Assembly (NCBI RefSeq): GCF_024679095.1 | Contig: NC_066516.1 | Span: forward strand, 1,023,841 to 1,087,840 | DNA from: Eriocheir sinensis | Taxonomy: Eukaryota > Arthropoda > Malacostraca > Decapoda > Varunidae | DNA length: 64,000 nt | Direction: 5' to 3' | Shown: positions 36,913-48,617 of the stretch, one piece after another | Layout of the letters: each line of letters opens with the position of its first letter | Numbering within the stretch: the first letter of the stretch is position 1 | Notes under the pieces: generated by a model | Database searches by the model: none | The model's input: the letters and a program-made list of their open reading frames with translations, nothing else | What the model was told of the DNA's origin: nothing | Position numbers and translations under genes: made by a program

Positions 36913-37132
36913 CAGTTGTCCAGTACAGCGTATAAAATATACAGCTGCTCGCACTTACAACAAGGCCAATAATTTTATTAATACATGGTTAAGTAATGAG
37001 TTGACATTTCAAATCTCCAGCCTGTGTCGAGTAGCAGTTTGCTTACAAGACCCACACTCCCCTTCAGTTGCCTTTGGAACTCAAGCTGTAAATACTACAC
37101 ACACGTACTTCAGTTGCTAGTCACTACTCTAA

Positions 37133-37878
37133 AGGCGGCTTTACACCTGGCAATTCCTAGTCGGCAATACAGCCGCGACGATCTAGCGGCTAGACCAGCT
37201 GGATGCTCTCGGGAGCAAGTACGTTCACACGTGGGAGGAGCCGCCGGGAGCATCAAGACGTAAACTGCTAGTAAATGCAAGGGCATGAATTCATCCCAGA
37301 CACCCCAAAAGGCTACTACCATAATTAAAACCACAATGAGTTTGGTATATTAGCCTAATATTGTAGAAATACTTTGAGTAAACGAGTTTTACCTTCAGTA
37401 GTATTGATTGATTGATTGTTCATTGTTGCATTTAACAACAAAGGAGAAGGGAGGAACATGCCATCGCAACCCCCAGGCATTACATAGTGTGATTATATAA
37501 TACACGAAAATAATCGTTCCTTACCTCCTTCGATATCTCGCAAAGAGATAAACATTTCTCGTATGTTGCTGCCACTCTCAAAAGTTGTTTTGCGTAGACT
37601 CAGCTTCTCATACAGCTTATCTTGTAGGTCCCACAAGTATCTATGCTGCCTAACTTCTTCTAGTAATGCCACCTCGGCCTCCTGGCTCCAAATCTTGTCT
37701 GTATCTGTCATTTCTTGTTTTATTGGCGCCGACATGTTGTACTCAGCCGCCAGTCGGCAATACAAGACGAACACGCTCAGCTGCAGAAAACTTGCCGCGA
37801 GAAGGGCTCCCAGACCCAGACCAAAAATGCAGCCGCGCCTGTATTGCCGACTAGGAATTGCCAGGTGTAAAGCCGCCT
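37133..37878 (-). mobile_element. Harbinger element, 746 bp, TAA duplication, carries MADF exon
   Basis: Ends AGGCGGCTTTACACCTGGCA and complement, about 40 bp of near-perfect inverted repeat (GGCAATTCCTAGTCGGCAAT). TAA at 37130-37132 and 37879-37881. The end sequence resembles AGGCGGTGTCACAC of 23532. Confidence 0.88.
37493..37735 (-). CDS. MADF-domain protein, first exon
   Basis: ATG at 37735 gives MSAPIKQEMTDTDKIWSQEA, then EVALLEEVRQHRYLWDLQDK LYEKLSLRKTTFES: W-S-x-E at the start and the LW-D pair typical of MADF. Open for 80 codons, but a consensus splice donor (minus strand GGAG/GTAAGG) at about 37524 suggests the exon ends at 37525 and the last dozen codons are intron. In PIF/Harbinger elements such proteins partner the transposase. 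No transposase or second exon is present, so the copy is non-autonomous. Confidence 0.65.
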   Translation of the reverse strand: MSAPIKQEMTDTDKIWSQEAEVALLEEVRQHRYLWDLQDKLYEKLSLRKTTFESGSNIREMFISLRDIEGGKERLFSCII

Positions 37879-37881
37879 TAA

Positions 37882-38164
37882 CAGTTTTTAGGACTACATT
37901 CTGCTTTACAAGCTTATCGCTGGATCTAGCAGACACCAGATGGCTAGCATAATGACATCCCACAACAACAGCCTCCACACAATATTTCTGCAGCAGCTCT
38001 TATATATACTGGAGACAGCAATCATAGTTGAATGAAACATTCACAGAAGGTAAGATGCAACAGAGTTGACACTGGCCACTCTTATAAATGGGATGAGTCC
38101 ATTGTATACATACACCCAACACAAAAACTTGGTGGGGCGTTTTGTTAATGTCAGCATAATGACA
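37882..38164. other. no recognisable feature
   Basis: Between the Harbinger element and SINE S copy 5. Confidence 0.4.
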
Positions 38165-38489
38165 TTTTTTTTTCTTTTACGTTTCTGCCTATGGCATCAA
38201 TAGGCTTTTTTGGTGGGGCCTGATGGTCAGCCCCAGCCCATTATGGCGCAGGCAAGTGTTTATAGTGATGCCGTCTTGCTTGGATCAAGTTGCCTCTTAG
38301 AGCTCATTTTTTATCCTCTCATTTAGAGGGAGAATCTAGAGCCCAGGTTGATAGGTGGTCTTCAGAACACTATGTGGGTCATCTTAGGTCACTCGGCAGT
38401 GACTGAATAATTCCAGCATGTGGCAGTGGGCGGAACACGAACCAGCATCCACGGAGCCAGCTATCTAACCACTTAGCCACCACCTCCCC
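38165..38489 (-). mobile_element. tRNA-derived SINE S, copy 5, diverged
   Basis: Minus-strand copy with interrupted T tract, one 35-bp unit, body and a third type of head (GGTGGTGGCTAAGTGGTTAG on the minus strand). Oldest-looking copy. Confidence 0.8.
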
Positions 38490-38544
38490 ATGTGGTATAA
38501 TGAAATCAGATTGCCCATATCATTTTAGCATTGACTCTGCCACA

Positions 38545-38793
38545 CATTTAATGATGAGATTTTCTACTCTCTTTTTCTATTACTCTCTCGGCCCCACACG
38601 TCCTGTGCGTGTATCGAAACACACGAGAAATTAATCAAGGCAAGGAGAGGGTATTCGCTGGCTGCCTGGGATTGAACCCACGACCAGCGTGACGGGAGAG
38701 CCACTCCTTACCGAGTCGGCCAAAGAGGTACCCCACTGGCTAAGTGGGTTATAGGAGGCTCGTTCATCAGGCATAGTCGCCACACTACACGAC
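38545..38793 (-). mobile_element. tRNA-derived SINE family T, copy 1
   Basis: Minus strand has A-box-like TTGGCCGACTCGG and B-box GGGTTCAATCCC with the usual spacing, then body TTAATTTCTCGTGTGTTTC and a tail ending AATCTCATCATTAAA. Confidence 0.8.
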
Positions 38794-38994
38794 TTTACCC
38801 TCTATGTAAATTAATTTCTGTGTGTTGAGACCTTTAGACTGTGATCCATTTTGGTGCACTATTTCACAATGTCCCCGCAGAGACATACCTCCAACACTTT
38901 CTATTTTCTATTACCCTCAGAGCATGGGCCATCCTACCTGTTACCCCTTCGGAGAAACTCAACAGAACTGCAGGAGAGGATCCCACCGCTGCCA

Positions 38995-39241
38995 CCACTT
39001 TAATGATGAGATTTTCTACTCTCTTTTCTATTACTCTCTCGGTCCCACACGTCCTCTGCGTGTATTGAAACACACGAGAAATTAATCAGGACAAGGAGAG
39101 GGTACTCGCCGGCTACCTGGGATTGAACCCGCGACCAGCGTGACGGGAGAGCCACTCCTTACCGAGTCGGCCAAAGAGGTACCCCACTGGCTAAGTGGGT
39201 TATGGGAGGCTCGTTCATCAGGCATAGTCGCCGCACCACAC
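38995..39241 (-). mobile_element. tRNA-derived SINE family T, copy 2
   Basis: About 95% identical by eye to 38545-38793 and in the same orientation. Confidence 0.8.
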
Positions 39242-39518
39242 ACAGTCCCAACACCTATTTCTTCCTCTCATATGTCAACTCTTTACTACTTCTAAATGAA
39301 TTGAGTTAATGAATCAAAAATCTAATAAGGCTGTAAACATGTTGTGCTGAGACTCATTTTTTTAGGTTAATATCAATGATTTTGTTTAAATACCACAACA
39401 GTTGACAACCTTGTTTTCCGTTGTTGTCAGTGAGCTGACCCAAGGTCAGTTCCTTCAAGGTCGCCCTCCAGGATGGAAGCTGCCCGTGCTGTCACTCTAC
39501 CCATTGCCACTCACACTC

Positions 39519-39577
<59 letters not shown>

Positions 39578-41021
39578 TGGAAGGCTGTACTTTGCACCTA
39601 GGTTCTTATACAATAATTGAAGACAGATGTGACAGCATGGGGGACAAGGACCTACTAAAAGCAGCCAACATCAATACGATCTGGACCCTTAATACCTCCA
39701 TGATCTGGACAATATGGTTTCACTATAGCTCAGTTTCATAATGCTGCTAACAGGTCAACCAAGGTTGGGATGAGGAGAGCTCAGGAGGACAGAGGCAGGT
39801 TAGGAAAACAAGGGCAGGAGACAAAGGAAGACCTCTTTATTCATGATGGGACATTTGAATAATATTTTATTTTCTAATGTAAATTTCGCCTTATAACCAA
39901 TTAAACTTACAACCGGCATGTTGATTCTGAACACCATCATAACTCGAGGACGACATTTTTATATATATACTTACCAACAAACAGAGACAAAAAAATATAT
40001 ATAATACTTTCTTTTTTTCAAAGACTCCCAATATCTTCATGAGACAGTAGTGTTTGATTTGTTTTGCCTGTTACTATCAAGAGAGATTTTCAATTGCATA
40101 CCTCTTCTCTGTAACCATTGTAGCATAATAATTTTGAACATTACAAGTAATCTGTAATAAACAGTCCACAAATAAGCTTGGTACTGTTCACTGTAATCAT
40201 GCTTTGTATAGCTTTTTTATGTATGGCTGTAATCTTCTGTCTTTTCTCATTTGTTTTCATGGCTAATTTAACACAGGAAAACTTTTTGAAATACAAGTTG
40301 CCTTTTAAAGGTATTCTTTTGAAAACAAGAAAATCCTAGACTATCCCTTGTATACAAAAGCAAATTTCATAACATAATGTGAATAGATTACAGTATAGTA
40401 AACCCTTATTTTAACGAACCAGTTAGGTGAAAGAAGTGAGTTTATATCCAAAAATCTGTTATATCAGAGAGATTCGAACTTTTTGCATAGCTATAATGAA
40501 CTTTGTTTGTCATGGGAGTTAAAAGTTCACTTTTCCGACAATATCCATATACATGTACATATGTAGTATCTCAAAGTTTGTTTGTTATTTTAAATGAAAG
40601 GTGAGGCACAAAAGATTGAGACTGGAGCTGTTTCCAGTTGAGGTCTGTAAAAGCAAGGATTAACTGTAATATTTGATCAATTCCATGGAGAAAAAGCTTT
40701 TAAAAACTTTGATTATGACACATACATAGACGTTCCAGAAAGCCAGGCATACAAAGCAAATTAAATCAGTTATAAAGGAAGAGATTCCAAAATGTTTGAG
40801 GAAATTAATTTAGCAGGTGACTCATCTTGAAATGCTCAACATATTTTATACTGCTTAATGTTCTAATCTTTATGATAAATTTTCCACTTGAGTGTAAGGT
40901 TGCACACTTATAGTAGACAAAAGAAAATATCATACAAGAAAACACCATCCATATACTAGTACACACCGTACTTAGATAATTCAACTTTCCACCTAGATTT
41001 CATGACACACTACAATGTTGG

Positions 41022-41024
<3 letters not shown>
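39242..41024. other. AT-rich; (GA)n at 39521-39575 only
   Basis: One perfect GA array. Near 40393, CAGTATAGTAAACCCTTA may be a stray transposon end. No gene evidence. Confidence 0.5.

Positions 41025-41066
<42 letters not shown>
41025..41066. repeat. (GA)n microsatellite
   Basis: Perfect GA array. Confidence 0.97.
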
Positions 41067-41069
<3 letters not shown>

Positions 41070-41532
41070 CTACGATTTTTGTCTCATCTAGTTTATCGAC
41101 TTCGGTTTTATACTTTATTTTTCAAGAAAGTGACTCTTACAGTCTAGCTAATGTAATTGCATTTTCCTGTTTCAAATGAAAATTAGCTCCTATTGTCAGA
41201 TGCATAGTCTAATTTTTCAACATCAGAAAACCTAACCCTACTTCATAGTTATAATTACATATGTTTTTCTTAACAATTTGACAAATGATATTCTTAATTC
41301 TGTTTAATTCATAGGCTACACTTGCTTTGTTACTGTTAATCTGCATATTTGGTATGCCAACAACATAATATACAAAACTTAAATAATGCATATAATTTCT
41401 AGTACACAGTGCAAGGCACCAGACAAATAATTAGTACTAAAGCAATGTGCAGCAATTTAAGACTCCCAGCTTTACCTTTCAATCTAGCACCAGAAAAGTT
41501 GTTAGCAGTATGTTGAAGAGTGGACATAACTA

Positions 41533-41535
<3 letters not shown>

Positions 41536-41612
<77 letters not shown>
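41536..41612. repeat. (CT)n microsatellite
   Basis: Perfect CT array. Confidence 0.97.
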
Positions 41613-41616
<4 letters not shown>

Positions 41617-41801
41617 ATTACTAAATGGAAGATCTCCAACATTTCATACAGATCTACAAGACTTGTAGGCTACCAGTAATTTGCAAACCCCTTCCTATCA
41701 TCATCTCTATTTGTTGAACATTTTCTATGCTTACACATCTTTGAAAAAGAAAAAAAGAAAAAGGTGTCTTAATGCATGACAAATGTCTTCATAAAGAGAA
41801 T

Positions 41802-42068
41802 GTGACATCAGAAGAAGGCAAAATATTGCATAATTATGCATTATATTGCCTACTTTTGATGTCACTAAGATAATTTTCATTAAGACAGTAATCATCTAAA
41901 TTCTAAGTGATATCAAAAGCAGGCAAAATATTTCATATTTATGCATTATATTGTGTACTTTTGTTGTCACATAGATCCTTTTCATGAAGACAGCAATCAT
42001 CTCAGTGACATCAAAAGCAAGCAAAACATTGCATAATTATTCATTATTTTGCCTGTTTTTGATGTCAC
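41802..42068. repeat. array of three ~64-bp hairpins, period ~100 bp
   Basis: Units 41802-41865, 41907-41970 and 42005-42068 each read GTGACATCA...AGCAGGCAAAATATTGCATAAT... and fold onto their own complement ending TTTTGATGTCAC. Spacers share TTTTCAT(T/G)AAGACAG and AATCATCT. Confidence 0.85.
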
Positions 42069-42158
42069 TTAGATCATTTATATACATGATGATAGTTATC
42101 ATGCATTACGATACTTTTTGAAACACTTTTTTTTTTCTTTTTGAGGATTGGTAAATAC

Positions 42159-42626
42159 CAGTGGTGGGCACCGCTAACCAAAAAGTTAGCTTCGCTAACT
42201 AAAATGTTAGCTTCGCTTACGCTAAACCGCTACACTGGTAAAGAAATTAGTGGAAGCTAACGCTAACTGCTAACTTTTTTTCAAAGATTTGGAATTGGAA
42301 GATGCGCATTACCCTAAAATAACAAAAAGTTTCCCTGATAATTGTCAAATTACCCTACTTTAAGGTGTAATTTACCACAAAAAGTGGAAGCACTGGAGTT
42401 ATTGCGCCATGTTGCTCAACTGGTGCTGTGTCTGTCCACAATGGACAAAAACAAACTTGTATGAAATTTTTAGTGGACTTAAGTTAGCGGAGGAGGAACT
42501 TCATTTAGCGGAAGCTATTTGGTCCGCTAGCTGTTTCCAAAGTTAGCGAAAACGCTAAACAGCCAACGAAAAAGTTAGCTTCGCTAATTAGCGGTTAGCG
42601 GATTAGTGAAACCGTGCCCACCACTA
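42159..42626. mobile_element. hAT-type MITE, 468 bp, 8-bp duplication
   Basis: Ends CAGTGGTGGGCACCGC and complement TAGTGGTGGGCACGG. GTAAATAC at 42151-42158 and 42627-42634. Subterminal GTTAGCTTCGCTAA words occur at both ends. Related to 1943-2740. Confidence 0.9.
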
Positions 42627-42634
42627 GTAAATAC

Positions 42635-43904
42635 AGAGTATGTCCAACAAAGAGATGACAATAGGAATGAGGTTTGAAATTCACTATTACAAATCATGTG
42701 GATCTATATGGAACGTAGACCTTCCATTAAGTAATACAGGAGATGTATATTGATTCCTTAATTCCTTTTCTAACTAAATTTTCGACGTTTCAGTCAGTTA
42801 AATCAGATGAAAAATGCATTAGAAAAATAATACATAAGAATGTCAAAATGGTCACATTGAAATCTGAGAAAATGCAGTCCCATCCCCAGACATGACCAAA
42901 CACTGAAGTATTATTCTTACAACTCAGGCTAAGTAGCATGAAGCAAGATTTGTAAAATCTGTGTCATGATGCATCCTAGCAATGAAAATTGTACAGTACT
43001 CAGTACAGTAGTATAGGGAAGACCATGACATTGAGTGAATAAAGGTTAAAGTGGTACGAGGCAAAAAGGTTCTGGAGTCTGCCAATTTTGTATGCATACA
43101 ATGAAGGCATCAGTGAGCTGACCAGGAGGCTAAATGAATGTTAACAAGTGGAAAATTGTCAATTAAACAGATTTGTTCAGTAAATGAGCCTGATAATAGG
43201 ATTATTTTTTGGTTAGGCAACTGATATGTACATGCCAAGTGTCTAATTACCATATTGTTTGGAGAATAGATATATGCAAGAAAAAAACATGCTGGATATG
43301 GTTGCACACGTTTCTTTAGCATCCTTTTTACTGAAATACTGTTGACATGTTCCTCTAATTTACTTTCCTTACTGTCATCTTAAATATTTTAAGCATTCTA
43401 TAAATAAATATCTACTTATAATACAGGCAAAAATTTTATTACATCTTTTGGAGAAGGAAATGCTACAAAGCATAACTTCATTTATTCATTTAACATTAAT
43501 AATTCTTTTTCCTCAGTAAAAACATCGGTTTACAGTTGAAGATAATCTTTTGTCATTGAATATTAAGATTTAATCTACCACATTTATCCGCATATTAGAA
43601 AAAAAATCCCTTCACCTTTCACCCAACTTGCTTACACTTTTATTTTCTTACTTTGCTTGCAAAAAGTGACAGCTAAATGTAATGCATTATAACAGATAAC
43701 AGATTATCTTACATTATTATGATTCTTTTTGGGTTCTTAACAGACAATGTCTTCTGTTAGCTTCATGCATGTTACTAGTATTTTCTTATTTTTGTGTTCT
43801 ATTTGCACCTCACCTGCTGGATCTTACATAATAACCAAGAAGCATGCCTGTAGTTGCAGAATCTTTCAACTGTCACTGGTTGCAACTGCAGCAGAAGCAC
43901 ACAT
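42635..43904. other. AT-rich, nothing recognised
   Basis: Only short frames without domain motifs. The 71-residue frame at 43747-43962 has a hydrophobic start but overlaps a LINE end. Confidence 0.5.
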
Positions 43905-43943
43905 TCATTCATTCATTTCAATCATCTTTGACGCCTGCTCCTA

Positions 43944-44423
43944 TAGTCTGTTCAGAGCATGAAGTCGGATCAAGGTGTGGCAGATTCTTGAATTCCCATG
44001 AGTGCGGCGCTGCCAGTTCGACCGCCAATTATCAGATTGGCACCGTCTCCCTACCTACCCACCCACAACCCACCTGTTTATCTCTCTCTCTCCCTCTCGA
44101 CCCGGGGGGAGGGACCTAAGGGGACACGCCGACCACCACCACCATCACCACCACCACCACCAATACATGGCAACATGGGAAAAAATCGCTGCCACATGTC
44201 ATAGAATTTATACAAATCGTTGTTATAATCCTAAACATCGACACTCATTGTACTATGTAGCTTCCTGTACTATATACAAAATATATAAAATATCACTTTC
44301 AAATAGCACATGGATGGGAAATAAGAGAAAGACACATGTACGAAGATTGATTTGGCAGCATGGCTAGAGGTAAACGACGATACCAGATCCACCCTGAACC
44401 GACTTCATGCTCTGAACAGACTA
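43944..44423. mobile_element. 480-bp MITE with TA duplication inside the LINE 3' end
   Basis: Ends TAGTCTGTTCAGAGCATGAA and complement, about 30 bp. TA at 43942-43943 and 44424-44425. LINE copy B has the uninterrupted site CTCCTAGGAGC at 49391. A (CCA)n run lies at 44128-44161. Confidence 0.85.
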
Positions 44424-44425
44424 TA

Positions 44426-46186
44426 GGAGCTCCCACCAGGGGATGGCCACGGCAGAAGAGTTTCCATCTCTCTCTATCCAGACACTCCCTCCTTGCCTGC
44501 TCAAAGTTTCTCAAGGATCTTTCACCCCTCTCCCTGACATACTCCTGCACCTTATCTCTTCATTTTGCTGGAGGTCGTCTTATAACATTCCCTCCCTCTA
44601 TTTCACTCACATACACCATCCTGGTCATCTTACTCTCCTCCATTCGCTCCATGTGGTCGCTTCACTTCTTCCACCACTCCACACTTCTTCCCTTCACCCA
44701 CATGACAATTCCAAAATGCTCATACACACTTTCATTACTCATTCCATCCATTCTACTCACACCACATGCATTCATCAAATAACTCATTTCCACTACCTGC
44801 ACTCTAGACCTTTGACTTTCATTCCAGGCCCATGTTTCACTTGCATATGTGAGGGTTGGTACAATTACTGTATTTCTCAAATCCCTCTTTACCTCCATAC
44901 TCACACTTCTGCCATTCATGATTCGTCCCAAAGACCCTACCACCCTTCTTCCTTGCAATGCCCTTTCTCTTGTCTCTCCCTCCGTACCACCATGCTTACA
45001 CATGACTGATCCAAGGTACTTAAACTCATTAACCTCCTCCATTTCTTCACCATTCAAAATTATTTTGCATTCTTTTTCACATTCAATTCCCACTCTATAT
45101 GGGCATACAAAATCCACAACCTCACTTCTACTCTACTCACAAACCATCGCTTTACTTTTGTTGACATTTACTATCAGCTTTCTCCTTTTACATACACTAT
45201 CAAAAACACTGACCAAATTTTGTAAGTCACTTTCATTTTCTGCAATGAGCACTGTGTCATCAGCAAATAAGATTGAATTCAGCACCCACATCCTTCCCTC
45301 AGTGTACATTTCTACTCCAACTTCCCCAACTTTGCCCTTCATTTCTCTCACAACACCATCCATATAAATATTGAACAACTATGGTGACATGACACACCCC
45401 TGCCTCAAGCCCACTTTTATCTCAAAATGTTCACTTGTTTCTCCACTAATTTTGACACATGCAGATGCATCCTCATAGAAAGACTTTTTGTATGAAGCAG
45501 TTTTCCTCCCACACCATATATCTTTAAAACGTCCCACAAAGCCAGCCAATCGACTCTGTCATAAGCTTTTTCTAGGTCCATGAAGGCAGTGTATATTTTT
45601 TTCCTTTTGTTAATATTTTTTCTACAACCATCCTGAAGGAAAATATCTGATCCACGCATCCCCTTCCCTTCCTGAAGCCTCCTTGTTCTTCAATGATTTT
45701 TTCCTCTGTAAGTCTTTGCATCCTTTCTATTATGACTTTTCCAAATACATTTCTGGGTATACTCAGCAGACTTATACCTCTATAGCTCCCACACTCCCCT
45801 CTCCTGCCCTTCCCCTTGTAAACTAGGACAGTGATGGCTTTTGCCCAGTCTGCTGGTACCCCCCCCCACACCCTCCCACGCCACTTCACATATCTTGACC
45901 AACCATTTAGTAACTACATCTCCTCCACACTTCAACATTTCTGTTGTAATTCCATCAATTTCTGCTGCCTTTCCATTTTTATTTTTTTTATTGCTTGATT
46001 TACTTCTTCATATGTATGTACGTACGTACTTTCTTCTTTATATACTCCTCCACTACCTCCATTCAAAATTACTGCTGTTACAACTGCTGGACCTCCATCT
46101 TTAATATTTATTAAGTTTTTGAAATATTCTCTCCATCTCTCTTTCACAGCTTCCCCATCTTTCAACATCTTTCCATTCTCATCCAT
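44426..46186 (-). pseudogene. LINE B reverse transcriptase, frame-broken
   Basis: Collinear minus-strand blocks: MLKDGEAVKERWREYFKNLI (linker), VPADWAKAITVLVYKGKGRR, YRGISLLSIPRNVFGKVI, EEQGGFRKGRGCVDQIF, FMDLEKAYDRVDW, MFNIYMDGVVREMKGKVGEV, LFADDTVLIAENESDLQNLV (catalytic FADD, near 45260), EVNEFKYLGSVMCKHGG, TLTYASETWAWNESQRSRVQ. At least four frame breaks, including a stop at the RT-B block (no intact RQGC...SPWLF here). Clade not assigned. Confidence 0.8.
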
Positions 46187-46902
46187 AACTTCATTTATTT
46201 TACTTGGGGAGATATTTTCTGCATTTCTTTTATTCTTTACTTCTCTCCAATATGATTTTCTATTTCCTTTATTTTTTTCACTTAGTTTTTTTTTCAGTCT
46301 TCATCAACTCTCTTCTTACTTTCTTTTATTGCTTGTTTTAATTTCATTTTGCATTCTCTATATTTTTTTTCCTTTCCCTTTTTACTTGCTCAGCCACATT
46401 TCTTTCTTGAGTTTTCTTAAAAAGTTCCCTCTTCTCTTTTGCTATCCTCCTTATCTCTCCTGCCCATCATGAATTTCCTTTTCTTTTTCCATCCCTCACC
46501 ACTTTCATCCCAAACACTATTTTTGTTGTAGTTAACACTACATCTTTAAATGTTCCAAAAACTTCAATATCTGTACTATGTTTTACACTTTCCCATTTTT
46601 CACTTAAGGCCTCTACCATTTCACGTTTATACTCATCTTTTATTTATTTTTCCTGTAACTTTTCTATCTTCAATATTTCCTTTTTTACTTCACCCTTCTT
46701 TTCAAACACCTACTTTTCCTTCAGCCTTAATTTTGTCAGCACTGCAAGATGGTCAGAGCACACACGTAAACACAAAATATAAATGCCCATCAATTTCTGT
46801 ATGATAAATGAGCTGTACATTTGAACTGATTTTAATGGAATTGATGTATCAGATATACATATGTATAGTTAAAATGATTTCCATATAGTTAGAATTTGTA
46901 TA

Positions 46903-46904
<2 letters not shown>

Positions 46905-46986
<82 letters not shown>
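46905..46986. repeat. (CT)n array at the 5' edge of a LINE
   Basis: Perfect CT. The LINE begins at the next base. Confidence 0.97.
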
Positions 46987-46990
<4 letters not shown>

Positions 46991-48532
46991 TTCAATATGT
47001 CCTTTAACGTATTCAATATGTCCTTTTACCGTATTCAATATGTCCTTGCGACAAGGCATCGTCCCTTCGGATTGGAAAAAGGCTAACGTGACACCGATTT
47101 TTAAGAAAGGAGACAAAAAAATACCAGGTAACTACCAACCCATTAGTCTAACTTCAATTGTAGGTGAGCTACTCGAGAGCATAATTAGAGACAAAATTGT
47201 GAGTTACCTCGAAAGCCACTCATTAATTGGGGATTCACAATATGGCTTCCGTAACAAAAGATCCTGCCTGTCAAACCTACTAACCTTTTATAACGATCTC
47301 TTCTCAGTTTATGACGTAACCAAATCATTGGACGTAGTCTATCTTGATTTCCAGAAAGCGTTTGATAAAGTCCCACATCATAAATTACTTTATAAATTAA
47401 AGCAAATAGGCATTGACGGTCAAGTAAACCAATGGATCGCGAATTGGGTGAGCAACAGACAACAAAGAGTTGTGATTGACGGATTTAACTCAGAGTGGGC
47501 GCCGGTCACTAGTGGCGTTCCTCAGGGCTCGGTTCTTGGCCCAGTGCTCTTCAGTATTTACATCAACGATGTGGATGTTGGACTCAATAATCGCATTAGT
47601 AAATGTGCAGACGACACAAAGATTGGTAACTCGGTTCTCACTGACGAAGACGGGCAAAGCCTCCAAGAGGATTTGCACAAAATTTCAGCTTGGTCGGATA
47701 AATGGGAGATGCCCTTTAACGTAGACAAGTGCCAGGTCCTTCAAGTTGGAACAAAAAATAAAAAGTTCGATTACGAAATGCGCGGCGTTAAACTCACAAG
47801 CGTTCAATGCGTTAAGGACCTGGGGGTCAAAATCGCGTCAAACCTCAAATTCTCACATCAATGCATCGATGCAGCAAATAAAGCGAACAGAATGTTGAGC
47901 TTCATTAAAAGAAACTTTTTATTCAAGAATAAAGATGTAATACTTCCGCTTTACAATAGTTTAGTCAGACCCCACTTGGAATATGCGGTACAGTTATGGT
48001 CTCCTCACCATGCAAAGGACATTGCTAAACTAGAAGGTGTTCAGCGTCGATGAACAAATATGATCCCTTCCTTGCGCAACAAATCCTACGAAGAAAGGCT
48101 TTCCACCCTTAATATGTTCTCTCTTGAGAAACGTCGCCTCTGAGGAAAACTGATCGAATGTTTTAAAATACTTAATGGTTTCACGAATGTAGACAGAACA
48201 AAATTGTTTATGATCGATGACACTTTGCGAGCGAGGAAAAATGGCATAAAACTCAAATGTAGACAAGTAAATTCAGACTGCACCAAATTTTTCTACACCA
48301 ACGTTGTAGTGCGAGAATGGAATAAGCTCCCACCATCAGTGGTCCAGTGTAACACGATTGACTCCTTCAAAAACAAGCTCGACCGTCACTTCCTTGAACT
48401 TCATATTAACTAGAGTAGAAAAGCAACGTTTTGGAGCCATCTGACTAATGTAAAATCACTTAGGTTTAAGGACAGACCACCTAGTCTGGACCATGGGGTG
48501 TGTGTGTTCTGACTTTCTATGTAATATCTATG

Positions 48533-48534
<2 letters not shown>
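46987..48534 (+). mobile_element. CR1/L2-like LINE between two (CT)n arrays
   Basis: 5'-truncated copy starting with a threefold ~22-bp repeat, then reverse transcriptase, a 120-bp 3' UTR and TATGTAAT joined to (CT)n. Same family as 15422-15816. Confidence 0.88.
47023..48413 (+). pseudogene. LINE reverse transcriptase with two TGA codons
   Basis: From VFNMSLRQGIVPSDWKKANV the motifs are in order: TPIFKKGDKKIPGNYQPISL, GFRNKRSCLSNLL, YLDFQKAFDKVPHH, SGVPQGSVLGPVLFSIYIND, KCADDTKIG (catalytic ADD near 47605, Phe to Cys before it), PFNVDKCQVLQVG, LYNSLVRPHLEYAVQLWSP, LEGVQRR. TGA at about 48051 and 48141; the second is a CGA-to-TGA change. The frame otherwise stays open through REWNKLPPSVVQCNTIDSFK to the stop at 48413. 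One of the least decayed LINEs here. The endonuclease is missing. Confidence 0.88.

Positions 48535-48613
<79 letters not shown>
48535..48613. repeat. (CT)n array at the 3' end of the LINE
   Basis: Perfect CT, same orientation as the array at the 5' edge. Confidence 0.97.

Positions 48614-48617
<4 letters not shown>

Larger units (their letters stand above)
43905..46790 (-). mobile_element. LINE family B, copy A, interrupted by a MITE
   Basis: Near-complete minus-strand non-LTR element. The 5' side (46730-46790) shows the end of an endonuclease domain (DHLAVL-like); then linker, reverse transcriptase, C-terminal region and 3' end GGAGCAGGCGTC with a GAAT-rich tail. Copy B is at 49362-50428. 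Confidence 0.75.

Noticed and set aside
41802..42068. CRISPR-like repeat array
   Set aside because: Three palindromic units with conserved rather than unique spacers, in a eukaryotic repeat context.
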